From JAUYLU01 sp038065675 (GTDB lineage: Bacteria; Patescibacteriota; Minisyncoccia; Phycocordibacterales; VMEP01): DNA of 26,296 bases. Shown here one piece after another: positions 14,505 to 22,339 of the stretch (position 1 is the stretch's first letter; every line of letters starts with the position of its first letter). The notes beneath the pieces were generated by a model that saw only the letters and a list, made by a program, of their open reading frames with translations, had not been told where the DNA came from and searched no databases. The stretch spans positions 1 through 26,296 of the forward strand of contig JBBTQM010000032.1 in the NCBI GenBank assembly GCA_038065675.1, given 5' to 3'. The position numbers were made by a program, and so were the translations under genes.

Positions 14505-16568
14505 ATGGCTAAAGAAGAAGCAAAAAAAGTCTCGGGCGGGCATCACTACGATGCTTCCGACATCTCCGTTTTGGAGGGGCTTGAACCGGTGCGCAAGCGT
14601 CCCGGAATGTACATCGGCACGACCGGTATTGACGGACTCCACCATCTAATCTGGGAAATTTTTGATAACTCGCGCGACGAAGCCATGGGGGGGTTTGCCG
14701 ACCGCATAGATATCGCCCTTCTTCCTGGGAACCGCGTTCGTGTCGCCGACAACGGTCGCGGTATTCCGGTTGATATTCACAAGAAAACTAAAGTTTCCGC
14801 CCTTGAGACGGTTATGACGACGCTCCATGCCGGCGGGAAATTCGGCGGAGAAGGATATAAGGTTTCCGGCGGCCTTCACGGTGTCGGCGCGTCGGTTGTG
14901 AACGCTCTTTCAATATACGCTAAAGTTGAAGTTCATCGCGATGGAGGGCTTTACGTGCAGGAGTATTCGCAAGGGAAGCGCAAGGCGGCTGTTAAAAAAA
15001 TAGAAAGCTCCAAACTTCACGGCACAATCGTTACTTTCGAGCCGGATCCGGAAATTTTTAAGGAAATAAAATTTGATTGGAATACGATTGTTTCCCATAT
15101 GCGCCAACAGGCGTATCTCGTGCGCGGACTCACAATTTGTATAACCGACCTGCGCGGCTTTGAAGGAAAAATTGATACCGATGCTTATTACTTAAGCGAC
15201 CTGGGGTTGAACGCCCCGTCGATGACATTTTATTTCGAGGGCGGGTTGATGTCGCTTGTTAAGTTTTACAACCAGCTTCAGAAGCCGATTCATAGAAATA
15301 TTTTTTATGCGGAAAAAGAACACGAAGGAGTTCATGTTGAAATAGCGCTTCAGTACATAGACGATATCACGACCAAAATCGCCGCTTTCGCCAACAATAC
15401 TTACAATGCCGAAGGAGGAACTCATGTGACAGGGTTTAAAACAGCGCTCACGCGCCTAATCAATAATTACGGCAGGAAAAACGGAATAATCAAAGATAAG
15501 GATGAGAATTTTACGGGAGAGGACGTATTGGAAGGCCTTACTGCGGTAGTGTCGGTAAAGTTGCGCGAAATTCAATTTGAGGGCCAGACTAAAGCCAAGC
15601 TCGGAAGCGTGGAAGCACAAAGCGCGGTGAACGCCGTTTTCGGCGAATCATTCGACGCTTTTCTTGAAGAAAACCCCGACGACGCGCGCGATATCGTCGG
15701 CAAGGCTTTTCTTGCCCTTCGCGCGCGTAAAGCCGCCAAGGCCGCCAAAGATTCAGTTCTCCGCAAAAGCGGACTTGAAGGGCTTACTCTTCCGGGCAAA
15801 CTTGCCGACTGCCAGACACGTGACGCGTCCGAGGCGGAAATTTTTATCGTTGAAGGAGATTCGGCCGGCGGTTCGTCAAAGCAGGGGCGCGACAGGAGAA
15901 CGCAAGCCATACTTCCGCTCCGGGGCAAAATATTAAACGTTGAACGCGCCCGCCTTGATAAGATGCTCGCCTCAACGGAAATAAAATCATTGGTTGTTGC
16001 TCTAGGTACTGCCATCGGAGACTCTTTCGATATTTCCAAGCTTCGCTATCATAAAGTGGTTATTGCCACCGATGCCGACGTTGACGGTGCTCACATCAGG
16101 ACGCTTTTGCTCACGCTTTTTTATCGATATTTCCGTCCGCTCGTTGACGGCGGATTCATATACATTGCTCAACCACCGCTTTATAAAATAAAAAAAGGCA
16201 AGGAATTGTCATACTTTTATAACGAAGATTCAAAAGAAAAATTTTTGAAAAAAGAAGGCGGCGAAGTTTTGGAAATGGCCGAAGCCGGAGTGAACGAAGA
16301 GGAAGCCGAAGAAGCCGGCGAGGAAGAGAAAACGGATAAAAAGAAGTCCGTGAAAATCGTCGTCCAGCGCTACAAAGGCTTGGGAGAAATGAATCCGGAC
16401 GAGCTCTGGGAAACGACCATGGACCCGGCGCGCCGCGTTATCAAGAAAGTTTCAATTGAAGACGCGCAGGACGCGGACAAAGTATTTGAAACGCTAATGG
16501 GCACCGACGTTCCGGCGCGCAAGTCATTTATTCAGTCAAACGCCAAACTTGCAAACATAGATATTTAG
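14505..16568 (+). CDS. gyrB: DNA gyrase subunit B
   Basis: A 687-residue type IIA topoisomerase ATPase subunit. The GHKL ATPase has EPVRKRPGMYIG (27-38), EIFDNSRDEAMGG, ADNGRGIPVDIH and GGLHGVGASVVNALS. The transducer region follows. The TOPRIM domain has EGDSAGGSSKQGRDR (about 449-463) and DADVDGAHIRTLLL (about 523-536); the tail has QRYKGLGEMNPDELW and ends NAKLANIDI. These features, especially the QGRDR form and LDI end, favour GyrB over ParE. The enzyme introduces negative supercoils with GyrA, which is not in the window. An acidic Glu/Lys segment (about 585-610), shortly before QRYKGLGE, is variable in the family. Transcription probably starts at the TATAAT 47 bases upstream. Confidence 0.95.
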   Translation: MAKEEAKKVSGGHHYDASDISVLEGLEPVRKRPGMYIGTTGIDGLHHLIWEIFDNSRDEAMGGFADRIDIALLPGNRVRVADNGRGIPVDIHKKTKVSALETVMTTLHAGGKFGGEGYKVSGGLHGVGASVVNALSIYAKVEVHRDGGLYVQEYSQGKRKAAVKKIESSKLHGTIVTFEPDPEIFKEIKFDWNTIVSHMRQQAYLVRGLTICITDLRGFEGKIDTDAYYLSDLGLNAPSMTFYFEGGLMSLVKFYNQLQKPIHRNIFYAEKEHEGVHVEIALQYIDDITTKIAAFANNTYNAEGGTHVTGFKTALTRLINNYGRKNGIIKDKDENFTGEDVLEGLTAVVSVKLREIQFEGQTKAKLGSVEAQSAVNAVFGESFDAFLEENPDDARDIVGKAFLALRARKAAKAAKDSVLRKSGLEGLTLPGKLADCQTRDASEAEIFIVEGDSAGGSSKQGRDRRTQAILPLRGKILNVERARLDKMLASTEIKSLVVALGTAIGDSFDISKLRYHKVVIATDADVDGAHIRTLLLTLFYRYFRPLVDGGFIYIAQPPLYKIKKGKELSYFYNEDSKEKFLKKEGGEVLEMAEAGVNEEEAEEAGEEEKTDKKKSVKIVVQRYKGLGEMNPDELWETTMDPARRVIKKVSIEDAQDADKVFETLMGTDVPARKSFIQSNAKLANIDI

Positions 16569-16619
16569 ACGTACCATTGTAGCCGGCTTAAAGATCTATA
16601 ACACAGGAAAGGATTGCCA

Positions 16620-17000
16620 ATGGAAATTGTAGCCCGTAATGTTATTCTCATTTCCGAAAAAGAAAAAAGAACGGGAAACTTGATTTTCCCGGAACTTGGT
16701 TCCCGCTTGATAAGCTCGCTTATTCTCGGCGCAAAGTCGGTTAGCCTGGTTTTCGAGGGCGGGGATGAGCTCGAAATCAGAATGCCCACGGCTCAATATT
16801 ATTTTGATGTGAGCATCAAAAACTGGCTGAACAGAAAAATCAGCGAGGTTACCGCCGTTAAGGCAAAAGACGAAGGATACGATGTGGTCATTTTTAAGTT
16901 TGAAAACGTACTCGTCACCCGTCCCCTCACGCACGTACTTTCTCTTTCGCTCAATGACTGTGAACTTCGCGGCGAACCAATAAAGGGGATGCGCGCGTGA
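16620..17000 (+). CDS. Small protein of unknown function with a strong ribosome binding site
   Basis: A 126-residue protein, MEIVARNVILISEKEKRTG... . The ATG at 16620 is preferred over the TTG at 16614 because AGGAAAGGA (16605-16613) is well placed for it. The protein is soluble, mixed alpha/beta by eye, with alternating hydrophobic strands (SVSLVFEGGDELEIRM, YDVVIFKFENVLVT). No catalytic motif or known family is evident. It starts 51 bases after gyrB and has its own intrinsic terminator. The Shine-Dalgarno sequence contrasts with the neighbouring core genes, which have none. It may be co-transcribed with gyrB. Confidence 0.75.
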   Translation: MEIVARNVILISEKEKRTGNLIFPELGSRLISSLILGAKSVSLVFEGGDELEIRMPTAQYYFDVSIKNWLNRKISEVTAVKAKDEGYDVVIFKFENVLVTRPLTHVLSLSLNDCELRGEPIKGMRA

Positions 17001-17021
17001 GTGGCCCCTGTTTGGACTCCG

Positions 17022-17044
17022 CCCGCCCAGGGCGGGGTTTTTTT
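17022..17044 (+). terminator. Intrinsic terminator after the 16620 gene
   Basis: cccgcc (17022-17027) pairs with ggcggg (17031-17036) around cag, followed by seven Ts. Confidence 0.85.
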
Positions 17045-17094
17045 ATTTCCTCTACTTATTTATTTATGCTAATATTGCCACATAATAAAAATAT

Positions 17095-17157
17095 ATGGCA
17101 AAAGGAAATAACGCTCGCCGCAAGGAAGTAAAAAAACCGAAGAAGGCGAAAAAATAA
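17095..17157 (+). CDS. 20-residue basic peptide MAKGNNARRKEV...
   Basis: A short gene between two terminators. It encodes 20 residues: MAKGNNARRKEVKKPKKAKK, ten of them Lys or Arg. The start MAKG-N-A-KKE-KKPKK resembles a widespread class of very short, Lys-rich bacterial proteins of unknown role (family link from memory, not tested). CATAAT at 17081-17086 places the predicted transcript start on the ATG, as for other leaderless genes here, and a strong bidirectional terminator begins 3 bases after the stop. Together these suggest a real, independently transcribed gene, perhaps nucleic-acid or ribosome associated. Confidence 0.6.
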   Translation: MAKGNNARRKEVKKPKKAKK

Positions 17158-17160
17158 TTT

Positions 17161-17189
17161 AAAAAACCCCTGCTTGGCGGGGGTTTTTT
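17161..17189. terminator. Bidirectional intrinsic terminator between the 20-residue gene and thrS
   Basis: aaaaaacccc (17161-17170) pairs with ggggtttttt (17180-17189), with extra gc pairs in the loop. The A-run and T-run serve both strands, ending the plus-strand small gene and minus-strand thrS. Confidence 0.85.
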
Positions 17190-17197
17190 AAAATTAG

Positions 17198-18421
17198 TTA
17201 TTTTTTGTTTTTTATTTCCTCTTTTAATTTACTAACCAGACTTTCCAAAGTTTCTTTTAAGGAGGTGCCCGCCCGATTTTCCACTGTTATTGTTTCAGAT
17301 TCCATTTCTTTATCGCCAACCACCAAAAGATATGGGATTTTTTGCATTTTGGCATTTCTTATTTTTTTCCCCAAAGTTTCATTGCTCTCGTCAATTTCGG
17401 CACGAATACCGGCTTCTTTAAGGGCGCCATGAATATTTTTGGCATATTCAAAATGTTTTTCGCTTATGGGCAAAATTATCGCTTGCACCGGCGAAAGCCA
17501 TAACGGGAATGCGCCGGCGTATTTTTCAATAAGGAAAGCAATAGTGCGCTCAATGGAGCCGATGGATGAGCGGTGTACGACGAAAGCGCGGTGCTCCTTG
17601 CCGTCTTCTCCGGTGTAAACGAGATTGAAGCGCTCCGAACTTGAGAGGTCGTATTGCACCGTAAAAATAGTATCTTCTTTGCCGTTCACGTTCTTCATTT
17701 GAATGTCGATTTTCGGACCATAGAAAGCCGCTTCGTCTTTTGCTTCCACAAATTTTACTCCGCGTTTTTTCATCAATTTTCGCAGAAGACCCTCCGCCTT
17801 ATCCCACCCATTGTCGTCCTTGTAGTATTTTTTCGTGTTTTCACGGTTTCCAAGGGAAAGACGGTAATGGTAGTCCGTTCCCGCATCAAGGCCGAGCACG
17901 CCGTTTGCGTATTCAATGAGGTCAAGCGCTTTTTCTATTTCATCTACCGCCTCATGTTCGTTTTTACAAATTATATGGGCGTCGGAAAGGCAGAAGGTGC
18001 GCACTCGTTGGAGCCCCATGAGTTCGCCGGATTGTTCGTAGCGGTAAAGTTTGGCGAGTTCTGCGATTCGCATTGGCAGCTCACGATAGGAATGGGGACG
18101 TGATAGATAAAGCTCAAAATGGTGCGGGCAGGTCATTGGCCGGAGCATGAACTTCTCGACGTCAATCTCTATGGGGGCGTACATTGACTCTTTGTAATGC
18201 GGGTAATGACCGGATTTTATATAAAGGTCAAGTTTTGCGATGTCGGGGGTATAGACATGGTTATAACCACGCTTGAGCTCCTCGTCCACGATGAAGCGTT
18301 CTAGTTCGCGGCGAATTGTGGCTCCTTTGGGGGTGAAGAGGGGCAGACCTTTCCCCACGGTGTCCGAAAAAGTGAACAGGTCCAATTCCCGGCCTAGTTT
18401 TTTGTGGTCACTTTCGTTCAT
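17198..18421 (-). CDS. thrS: Threonine-tRNA ligase, catalytic-core form without TGS and editing domains
   Basis: A 407-residue protein starting MNESDHKKLGRELDLF, which in full-length ThrRS is where the catalytic domain begins (about residue 240 of 640). The class II core has PLFTPKGATIRRELE (motif 1), MLRPMTCPHHFELY with the zinc-binding Cys, YRYEQSGELMGLQRVRTF (motif 2), FYGPKIDIQ, and VVHRSSIGSIERTIAFLIE (motif 3), followed by the anticodon-binding domain (about 305-407). The frame extends 10 codons further upstream, but TTGTTA-N17-TATGTT places transcription start at the chosen ATG. Without the editing domain it could not clear mischarged Ser-tRNA-Thr in cis. It charges the tRNA-Thr encoded at 9520. 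Confidence 0.94.
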   Translation of the reverse strand: MNESDHKKLGRELDLFTFSDTVGKGLPLFTPKGATIRRELERFIVDEELKRGYNHVYTPDIAKLDLYIKSGHYPHYKESMYAPIEIDVEKFMLRPMTCPHHFELYLSRPHSYRELPMRIAELAKLYRYEQSGELMGLQRVRTFCLSDAHIICKNEHEAVDEIEKALDLIEYANGVLGLDAGTDYHYRLSLGNRENTKKYYKDDNGWDKAEGLLRKLMKKRGVKFVEAKDEAAFYGPKIDIQMKNVNGKEDTIFTVQYDLSSSERFNLVYTGEDGKEHRAFVVHRSSIGSIERTIAFLIEKYAGAFPLWLSPVQAIILPISEKHFEYAKNIHGALKEAGIRAEIDESNETLGKKIRNAKMQKIPYLLVVGDKEMESETITVENRAGTSLKETLESLVSKLKEEIKNKK

Positions 18422-18429
18422 ATAAGAAA

Positions 18430-18458
18430 AACATACCATTTTTAACTTCATTTAACAA
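18430..18458 (-). promoter_or_regulatory. Promoter for thrS
   Basis: On the minus strand TTGTTA (18458-18453), 17-base spacer, TATGTT (18435-18430). Predicted start is about 18423-18421, so the mRNA begins at or within two bases of the ATG. Confidence 0.65.
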
Positions 18459-18461
18459 AAG

Positions 18462-18487
18462 AAAAAGCAGGCTATCATTAAGCCTGC
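18462..18487 (-). terminator. Intrinsic terminator after the 18506-18766 gene
   Basis: On the minus strand, gcaggct pairs with agcctgc around a 7-base loop, followed by a T-run. It separates the small gene from the thrS promoter. Confidence 0.8.
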
Positions 18488-18505
18488 CCGAATCTGTTTT
18501 TCTTT

Positions 18506-18766
18506 TTAAGCCACCTTAATCCAGTTGGTCGAGAATAGCGTATTATCAAAAGGCCCTACGACCTTATGACCAGCATCATCCACCAACTCCACCCAGAAAT
18601 TGGGGTTTTTTTCTCCATCCGTGTCCTCTTGTGATTTGTATTCTGCTACCGGTGTACCGCTTACGAAAAGCTGGCGGACCCAGTCTTCTTTCCGGAACTG
18701 GCTTAGGAACTCTTCCTTTGGCTCAATGCGGCTACCAGTAACAAACTGACATATTATTCCCGCCAT
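18506..18766 (-). CDS. Small orphan protein, 86 residues
   Basis: MAGIICQFVTGSRIEPKEEF..., 86 residues, soluble, no signal peptide. It contains a beta-rich stretch (NFWVELVDDAGHKVVGPFDNT) and aromatic residues but no motif I recognise. A promoter TTGACA-N17-TACCCT lies upstream, a G-tract (ggggg) sits 5 bases before the ATG as a possible ribosome binding site, and a clean terminator follows, so it is an independent transcription unit between thrS and dnaE. Similar signals (a G-tract 5' of the ATG, a terminator after) mark the 23688 gene. Confidence 0.72.
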   Translation of the reverse strand: MAGIICQFVTGSRIEPKEEFLSQFRKEDWVRQLFVSGTPVAEYKSQEDTDGEKNPNFWVELVDDAGHKVVGPFDNTLFSTNWIKVA

Positions 18767-18799
18767 AACGACCCCCGTTTGATTTAATTATCCGCTTTC

Positions 18800-18828
18800 A
18801 GGGTAATTTAAAAGACCCGTGCTGTCAA
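18800..18828 (-). promoter_or_regulatory. Promoter for the 18506-18766 gene
   Basis: On the minus strand TTGACA (18828-18823), 17-base spacer, TACCCT (18805-18800), which keeps the three most conserved -10 bases. Leader of about 27 bases, containing the G-tract. Confidence 0.6.
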
Positions 18829-18831
18829 ACG

Positions 18832-21800
18832 TTACGCAAGTTCTTTTACAGCTTCAATCAAAATGCTCGTTTCCCCGTTGCGCCCGGAAATGCGCCCTTT
18901 GATGGAAATGCACTTGTCGGCGACGAATAAGTTTTTATGCTCTTTGAATATTTTTGGGAACGCCACCGTTTCTATGCTTCCCGAAAAATCAGCCAGCTTG
19001 ACGAAAGCCATCTGGTCGTTGTTTTTGGTGAATACCACTTTTGCTTCTTCAATTATGCCGGAGAGCACGCAAAGCATTCCTTCGCGCAGTTCTTCTTTTA
19101 TCCGCTTGATGTCCACTTCTTTTTTGGCAAGTTTCTCACGATATTTATCAAGAGGGTGTCCGGACACGTAAAGGCCGAGCAATTCCTTTTCCCATAAAAG
19201 TTTTTCTTCTTTTGTCGCCGCCTCCGCCTCTTTTAATTTAAACGTTGGCGCGGCTGACGCGATGCTTCCGAAGAGGGACGTTTGATTTTGGTGCACTCTT
19301 CCAGATTCACGGTTATAGGCGAGCGCTTCCTCCACATTACTTAAAAGCATCCCGCGTTCCCCAACGTCGTCCAAGCTTCCGGATTTTATAAACGCTTCCA
19401 GCGATTTTTTATTCAGGTTTTTATGCTTGACGCGGTCAAGGAAATCTCCGAAAGATTTGAATTTACCGTTTTTATTCCGCTCGGTGATGACGGCATCGGC
19501 GATGTCCGTGCCCAGATTTTTTACCGAATAAAGCCCGAATCTTATTTCTTCGCGCCCGCCCGCCTGCGCTTGACTGCCCGCCTGCGCGCAACGCGCGGGC
19601 AGGCGAGCTTCGCTCAGGCAGGCCGTGCTTGCCGCGGCGGGCCCGCCGTCTTTATCGGCAACTACGGTAAAGTTTCCCTCGCTTTCGTTCACGTCGGGCG
19701 GTAGAACGGGGATTTTCATGCGCACGCACTCGGTTATTATTTCGGAAATTTTTTCAACATCTCCGGCATCTGCGGTAAGGACGGCGGCCATGTAAGCGGC
19801 GGGGAAGTTCGCTTTCATGTAAGCGGTTTGATAGGCGACGCGCCCGTAACTTGCCGCGTGGGCTTTGTTGAAGCCGTAAGCGGCGAACGGCTCTATAAGT
19901 TTCCAAAGTTCAAGCGCTTTCGCCGGTTTCATTCCTTTATCAATGCATCCGGAAACGAATTTTTCCTCCTGCGCCGCCATTTCTTTGGGGATTTTTTTGC
20001 CCATGGCTTTTCGCAGAGAATCAGCTTCAAGCCAGGAATATCCGGCAATTTTTATGGCAATCAAAAGAACATCGTCCTGATAGGTGATAACGCCGTGGGA
20101 TTGGTCCAAAATCTCTTTCATCCGAGGGTCCAGATACGTGACAAGTTTTGGATTATGTTTACGGCTTATATAATCCGGGATTTTTTCCATAGGTCCCGGG
20201 CGGTATAGCGCCACCATGGCGTTTATGTCGTGAATGGTGGTTGGCTTAAGTTCTTTCAGATAGCGCGTCATACCGGAGCCGTTTAATTGGAAGAGCCCCA
20301 TTGTTTCGCCGCGCGCAAGCATTTCAAAAGTTTTTTTGTCGTCGAGAGGAATCGTTTCTATGTCAACGTCAATCCCGTAAATGTTTTTTACGCGTTCCAC
20401 CGCGTCGCCCAGGATGGCGAGATTTCTGATTCCCAGAAAATCGAATTTAAGAAGTCCAACGCCGCCGTATTCGTCGGTAACGCCGTACATGTCGTATTGA
20501 GTGATTATTTTTCCGCCTTTGGGGTCATATTGAATCGGCACCCAGTCGGGAAGCGGTGACGGGGCGATGACGACTCCCGCGGCGTGCACGGAAATATGCC
20601 GTGCCCCGCCTTCCAATTTTTTGGCAAGGTCTATTATTTCTTTCGCGTCTTTTTCTTTTTTGTAAATCTCGGCGAGTTCAGGGGACAATTCAAGGGCGTG
20701 GTCTATGGTCATGGGGAATCCTTGGCTTCCTAAAGGTATCAAGCGCGAGAGGCGGTCGCCGACATTGTAAGGGTGCCCCAGCGCGCGGGCGACGTCCCTT
20801 ACGGCGCCGCGCGCCATCATTGTTCCGAATGTTCCGATTTGCGCCACGCGGTCCTCGCCGTATTTTTGTTTTACGTAATCTATGACTTCGTCGCGGCGAT
20901 TATCGGCGAAGTCCATATCAATATCCGGCGCCTTGGGACGGTCGGGATTTAAAAATCGTTCAAAGGGCAATTTGTATAGAAGGGGATTAACGGTCGTGAT
21001 GCCGCTTAAGTACGACACGAGGGAGCCGCCGGCGGAACCTCTTGTCGTCGCGTATATTTTTTTCTCCCTGGCGTATTTCAAAAGGTCGGCCACAACAAGG
21101 AAATATGGAGTATAACCCTTATCGCGGATTATTTTTATCTCATATTCTATGCGGTCTTCTACTTCTTTGGTTTTTTCCAGCCCGCGAAAAGGGATTCCTT
21201 CGTAGGCAAGCTTTCGAAGCGCTTCTTCCGCCGTGACTTTTCCCGGGATTTCAAAATCCGGCAACACCCATTTGCCCAAAGTGAGTTCTATGTCGCACAT
21301 ATCGGCAATTTTCATCGTATTTTCCACCGCCTCGGGAATATCTTTGAAATATTCAAGGGCTTTTGCGGTTTTGATGAATGAAAAATCATCGGTGCCGAAA
21401 GAGAACCTATTCTCGTTTTTCATATCGTCGTTTGTTTGTATTGCAAGCAGGGTCTCGTGCGCCTTATGGTCGTCTTCGTGAAGATAATGGGAATCCTGCG
21501 TGCCGACAAGCGGGATGTTTAATTTTTTGGAAAGCGCGATAGTTTTTTCCCTCACTTCTTTGGCGCCTTCAATTTTCGCGTGATTCATAACTTCCAGAAA
21601 ATAATTTTCTTTTCCGAAAATTTCCTGATATTCGCGGGCGACCGTTTCGGCAATTTCGTCTTTGCCGGATTGGAGCGCGCGAGCCAATTCGCCGCCCAGA
21701 CATCCGGAGAGCGCTATTAAACCGTCCGAATGTTCGCGCAACGAATCCTTGTCCATCCGCGGTTTATAATAATAGCCCTCAAGGTGGGAGAGCGTAACGA

Positions 21801-22116
21801 GCTTCATAAGATTTTTGTAGCCGGTTTCGTTTTTGGCGAGAAGGGTTAAGTGATATCGCTTGTTGTCTATATTGGGTTCTTTGTCAAAACGCGTGCGGTT
21901 GGCGACATACGCCTCAACTCCGATTATCGGTTTTATGCCGTGAGTTTTGCATGCTTTATAAAAATCAATCGCGCCGTACATATTGCCGTGGTCGGTGATG
22001 GCGATTGCCGGCATTCCGTCGGCCTGGGCGATTTTTACCATCTCATCTATTTTTGACATTCCGTCGAGGAGGGAATAGTGACTGTGAGTATGTAAATGTA
22101 TAAACTTTGTATCCAT
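18832..22116 (-). CDS. dnaE: DNA polymerase III alpha subunit (DnaE)
   Basis: A 1094-residue C-family replicative polymerase. The N-terminal PHP domain has FIHLHTHSHYSLLDG and AIAITDHGNMYGA (residues 5-47). The palm has PDIDMDF (about 395-401) with two of the catalytic aspartates; further on are RGSAGGSLVSYLSG, HAAGVVIAP, LGLFQLNG-like GLFQLNGSGM, and YGFNKAHAASYG. The C-terminal OB domain ends the protein; no extended tau-binding tail follows. Residues about 823-855 (between VVADKDG and EIRFGLYSVKNLG) are a repeat-derived insert. The protein is otherwise of DnaE1 length. A TATAAT on the minus strand about 95 bases upstream may be the promoter; no Shine-Dalgarno sequence precedes the ATG. Confidence 0.96.
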   Translation of the reverse strand: MDTKFIHLHTHSHYSLLDGMSKIDEMVKIAQADGMPAIAITDHGNMYGAIDFYKACKTHGIKPIIGVEAYVANRTRFDKEPNIDNKRYHLTLLAKNETGYKNLMKLVTLSHLEGYYYKPRMDKDSLREHSDGLIALSGCLGGELARALQSGKDEIAETVAREYQEIFGKENYFLEVMNHAKIEGAKEVREKTIALSKKLNIPLVGTQDSHYLHEDDHKAHETLLAIQTNDDMKNENRFSFGTDDFSFIKTAKALEYFKDIPEAVENTMKIADMCDIELTLGKWVLPDFEIPGKVTAEEALRKLAYEGIPFRGLEKTKEVEDRIEYEIKIIRDKGYTPYFLVVADLLKYAREKKIYATTRGSAGGSLVSYLSGITTVNPLLYKLPFERFLNPDRPKAPDIDMDFADNRRDEVIDYVKQKYGEDRVAQIGTFGTMMARGAVRDVARALGHPYNVGDRLSRLIPLGSQGFPMTIDHALELSPELAEIYKKEKDAKEIIDLAKKLEGGARHISVHAAGVVIAPSPLPDWVPIQYDPKGGKIITQYDMYGVTDEYGGVGLLKFDFLGIRNLAILGDAVERVKNIYGIDVDIETIPLDDKKTFEMLARGETMGLFQLNGSGMTRYLKELKPTTIHDINAMVALYRPGPMEKIPDYISRKHNPKLVTYLDPRMKEILDQSHGVITYQDDVLLIAIKIAGYSWLEADSLRKAMGKKIPKEMAAQEEKFVSGCIDKGMKPAKALELWKLIEPFAAYGFNKAHAASYGRVAYQTAYMKANFPAAYMAAVLTADAGDVEKISEIITECVRMKIPVLPPDVNESEGNFTVVADKDGGPAAASTACLSEARLPARCAQAGSQAQAGGREEIRFGLYSVKNLGTDIADAVITERNKNGKFKSFGDFLDRVKHKNLNKKSLEAFIKSGSLDDVGERGMLLSNVEEALAYNRESGRVHQNQTSLFGSIASAAPTFKLKEAEAATKEEKLLWEKELLGLYVSGHPLDKYREKLAKKEVDIKRIKEELREGMLCVLSGIIEEAKVVFTKNNDQMAFVKLADFSGSIETVAFPKIFKEHKNLFVADKCISIKGRISGRNGETSILIEAVKELA
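19552..19648. repeat. GC-rich palindromic insertion in dnaE, related to the pheT element
   Basis: About 97 bases, far richer in GC than the flanking gene, interrupting dnaE in frame and adding about 32 codons. It contains small inverted repeats (gagc/gctc at 19604-19614) and two direct copies of gcgcaggcgggc on the minus strand. The core 19576-19602 aligns to the pheT element with a 3-base length difference and encodes LPARCAQAG against LPAARAAQAG. Confidence 0.8.
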
Positions 22117-22204
22117 GAGTTATTGGGTATGAAAACTTGTCCCGTAGGGAGAGCGAAGCGATATGGTACTGGGGTGGATGGATTTAGTGTCCATAGAAAA
22201 TTAT
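22117..22204 (-). other. Leader of dnaE with unexplained GC-rich segment
   Basis: Between the candidate transcript start and the dnaE ATG lie about 88 bases. The part at 22141-22180 is markedly GC-richer than its flanks and contains a small hairpin (tccc-gta-ggga, 22140-22150) and the near-repeat agcgaagcga. I see no open reading frame with a plausible start. Confidence 0.4.
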
Positions 22205-22210
22205 CATGAA

Positions 22211-22216
22211 ATTATA
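22211..22216 (-). promoter_or_regulatory. Candidate -10 element for dnaE
   Basis: TATAAT on the minus strand, about 95 bases from the start codon. No good -35 at 16-18 bases is visible. Confidence 0.4.
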
Positions 22217-22270
22217 TCACATTGCGTATGTGTGTACTTGACAACAATTGTATTTTTATGCTCTTTTTAA

Positions 22271-22317
22271 GGCAGAAATGCCTCGTTTATAAAGGCGAAA
22301 CCCAACCATTCGGTTGG
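22271..22317 (+). other. Two leader hairpins upstream of the 22340 gene
   Basis: ggca-gaaa-tgcc (22271-22282) and ccaacc-attc-ggttgg (22302-22317) precede the ribosome binding site AGGAG (22329-22333), which is 6 bases from the ATG. The leader is unusually structured for this window. Confidence 0.5.
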
Positions 22318-22339
22318 AGCCATCAGCCAGGAGAATATC

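Noticed and set aside
19552..19648. Intein or intron in dnaE
   Set aside because: The insert is only about 32 codons, with no splicing-domain residues; it matches the palindromic element in pheT instead.
22238..22243. TTGACA as the -35 of the 22340 gene
   Set aside because: No acceptable -10 lies 16-18 bases downstream; the closest candidate (TATGCT at 22257) is only 13 bases away.
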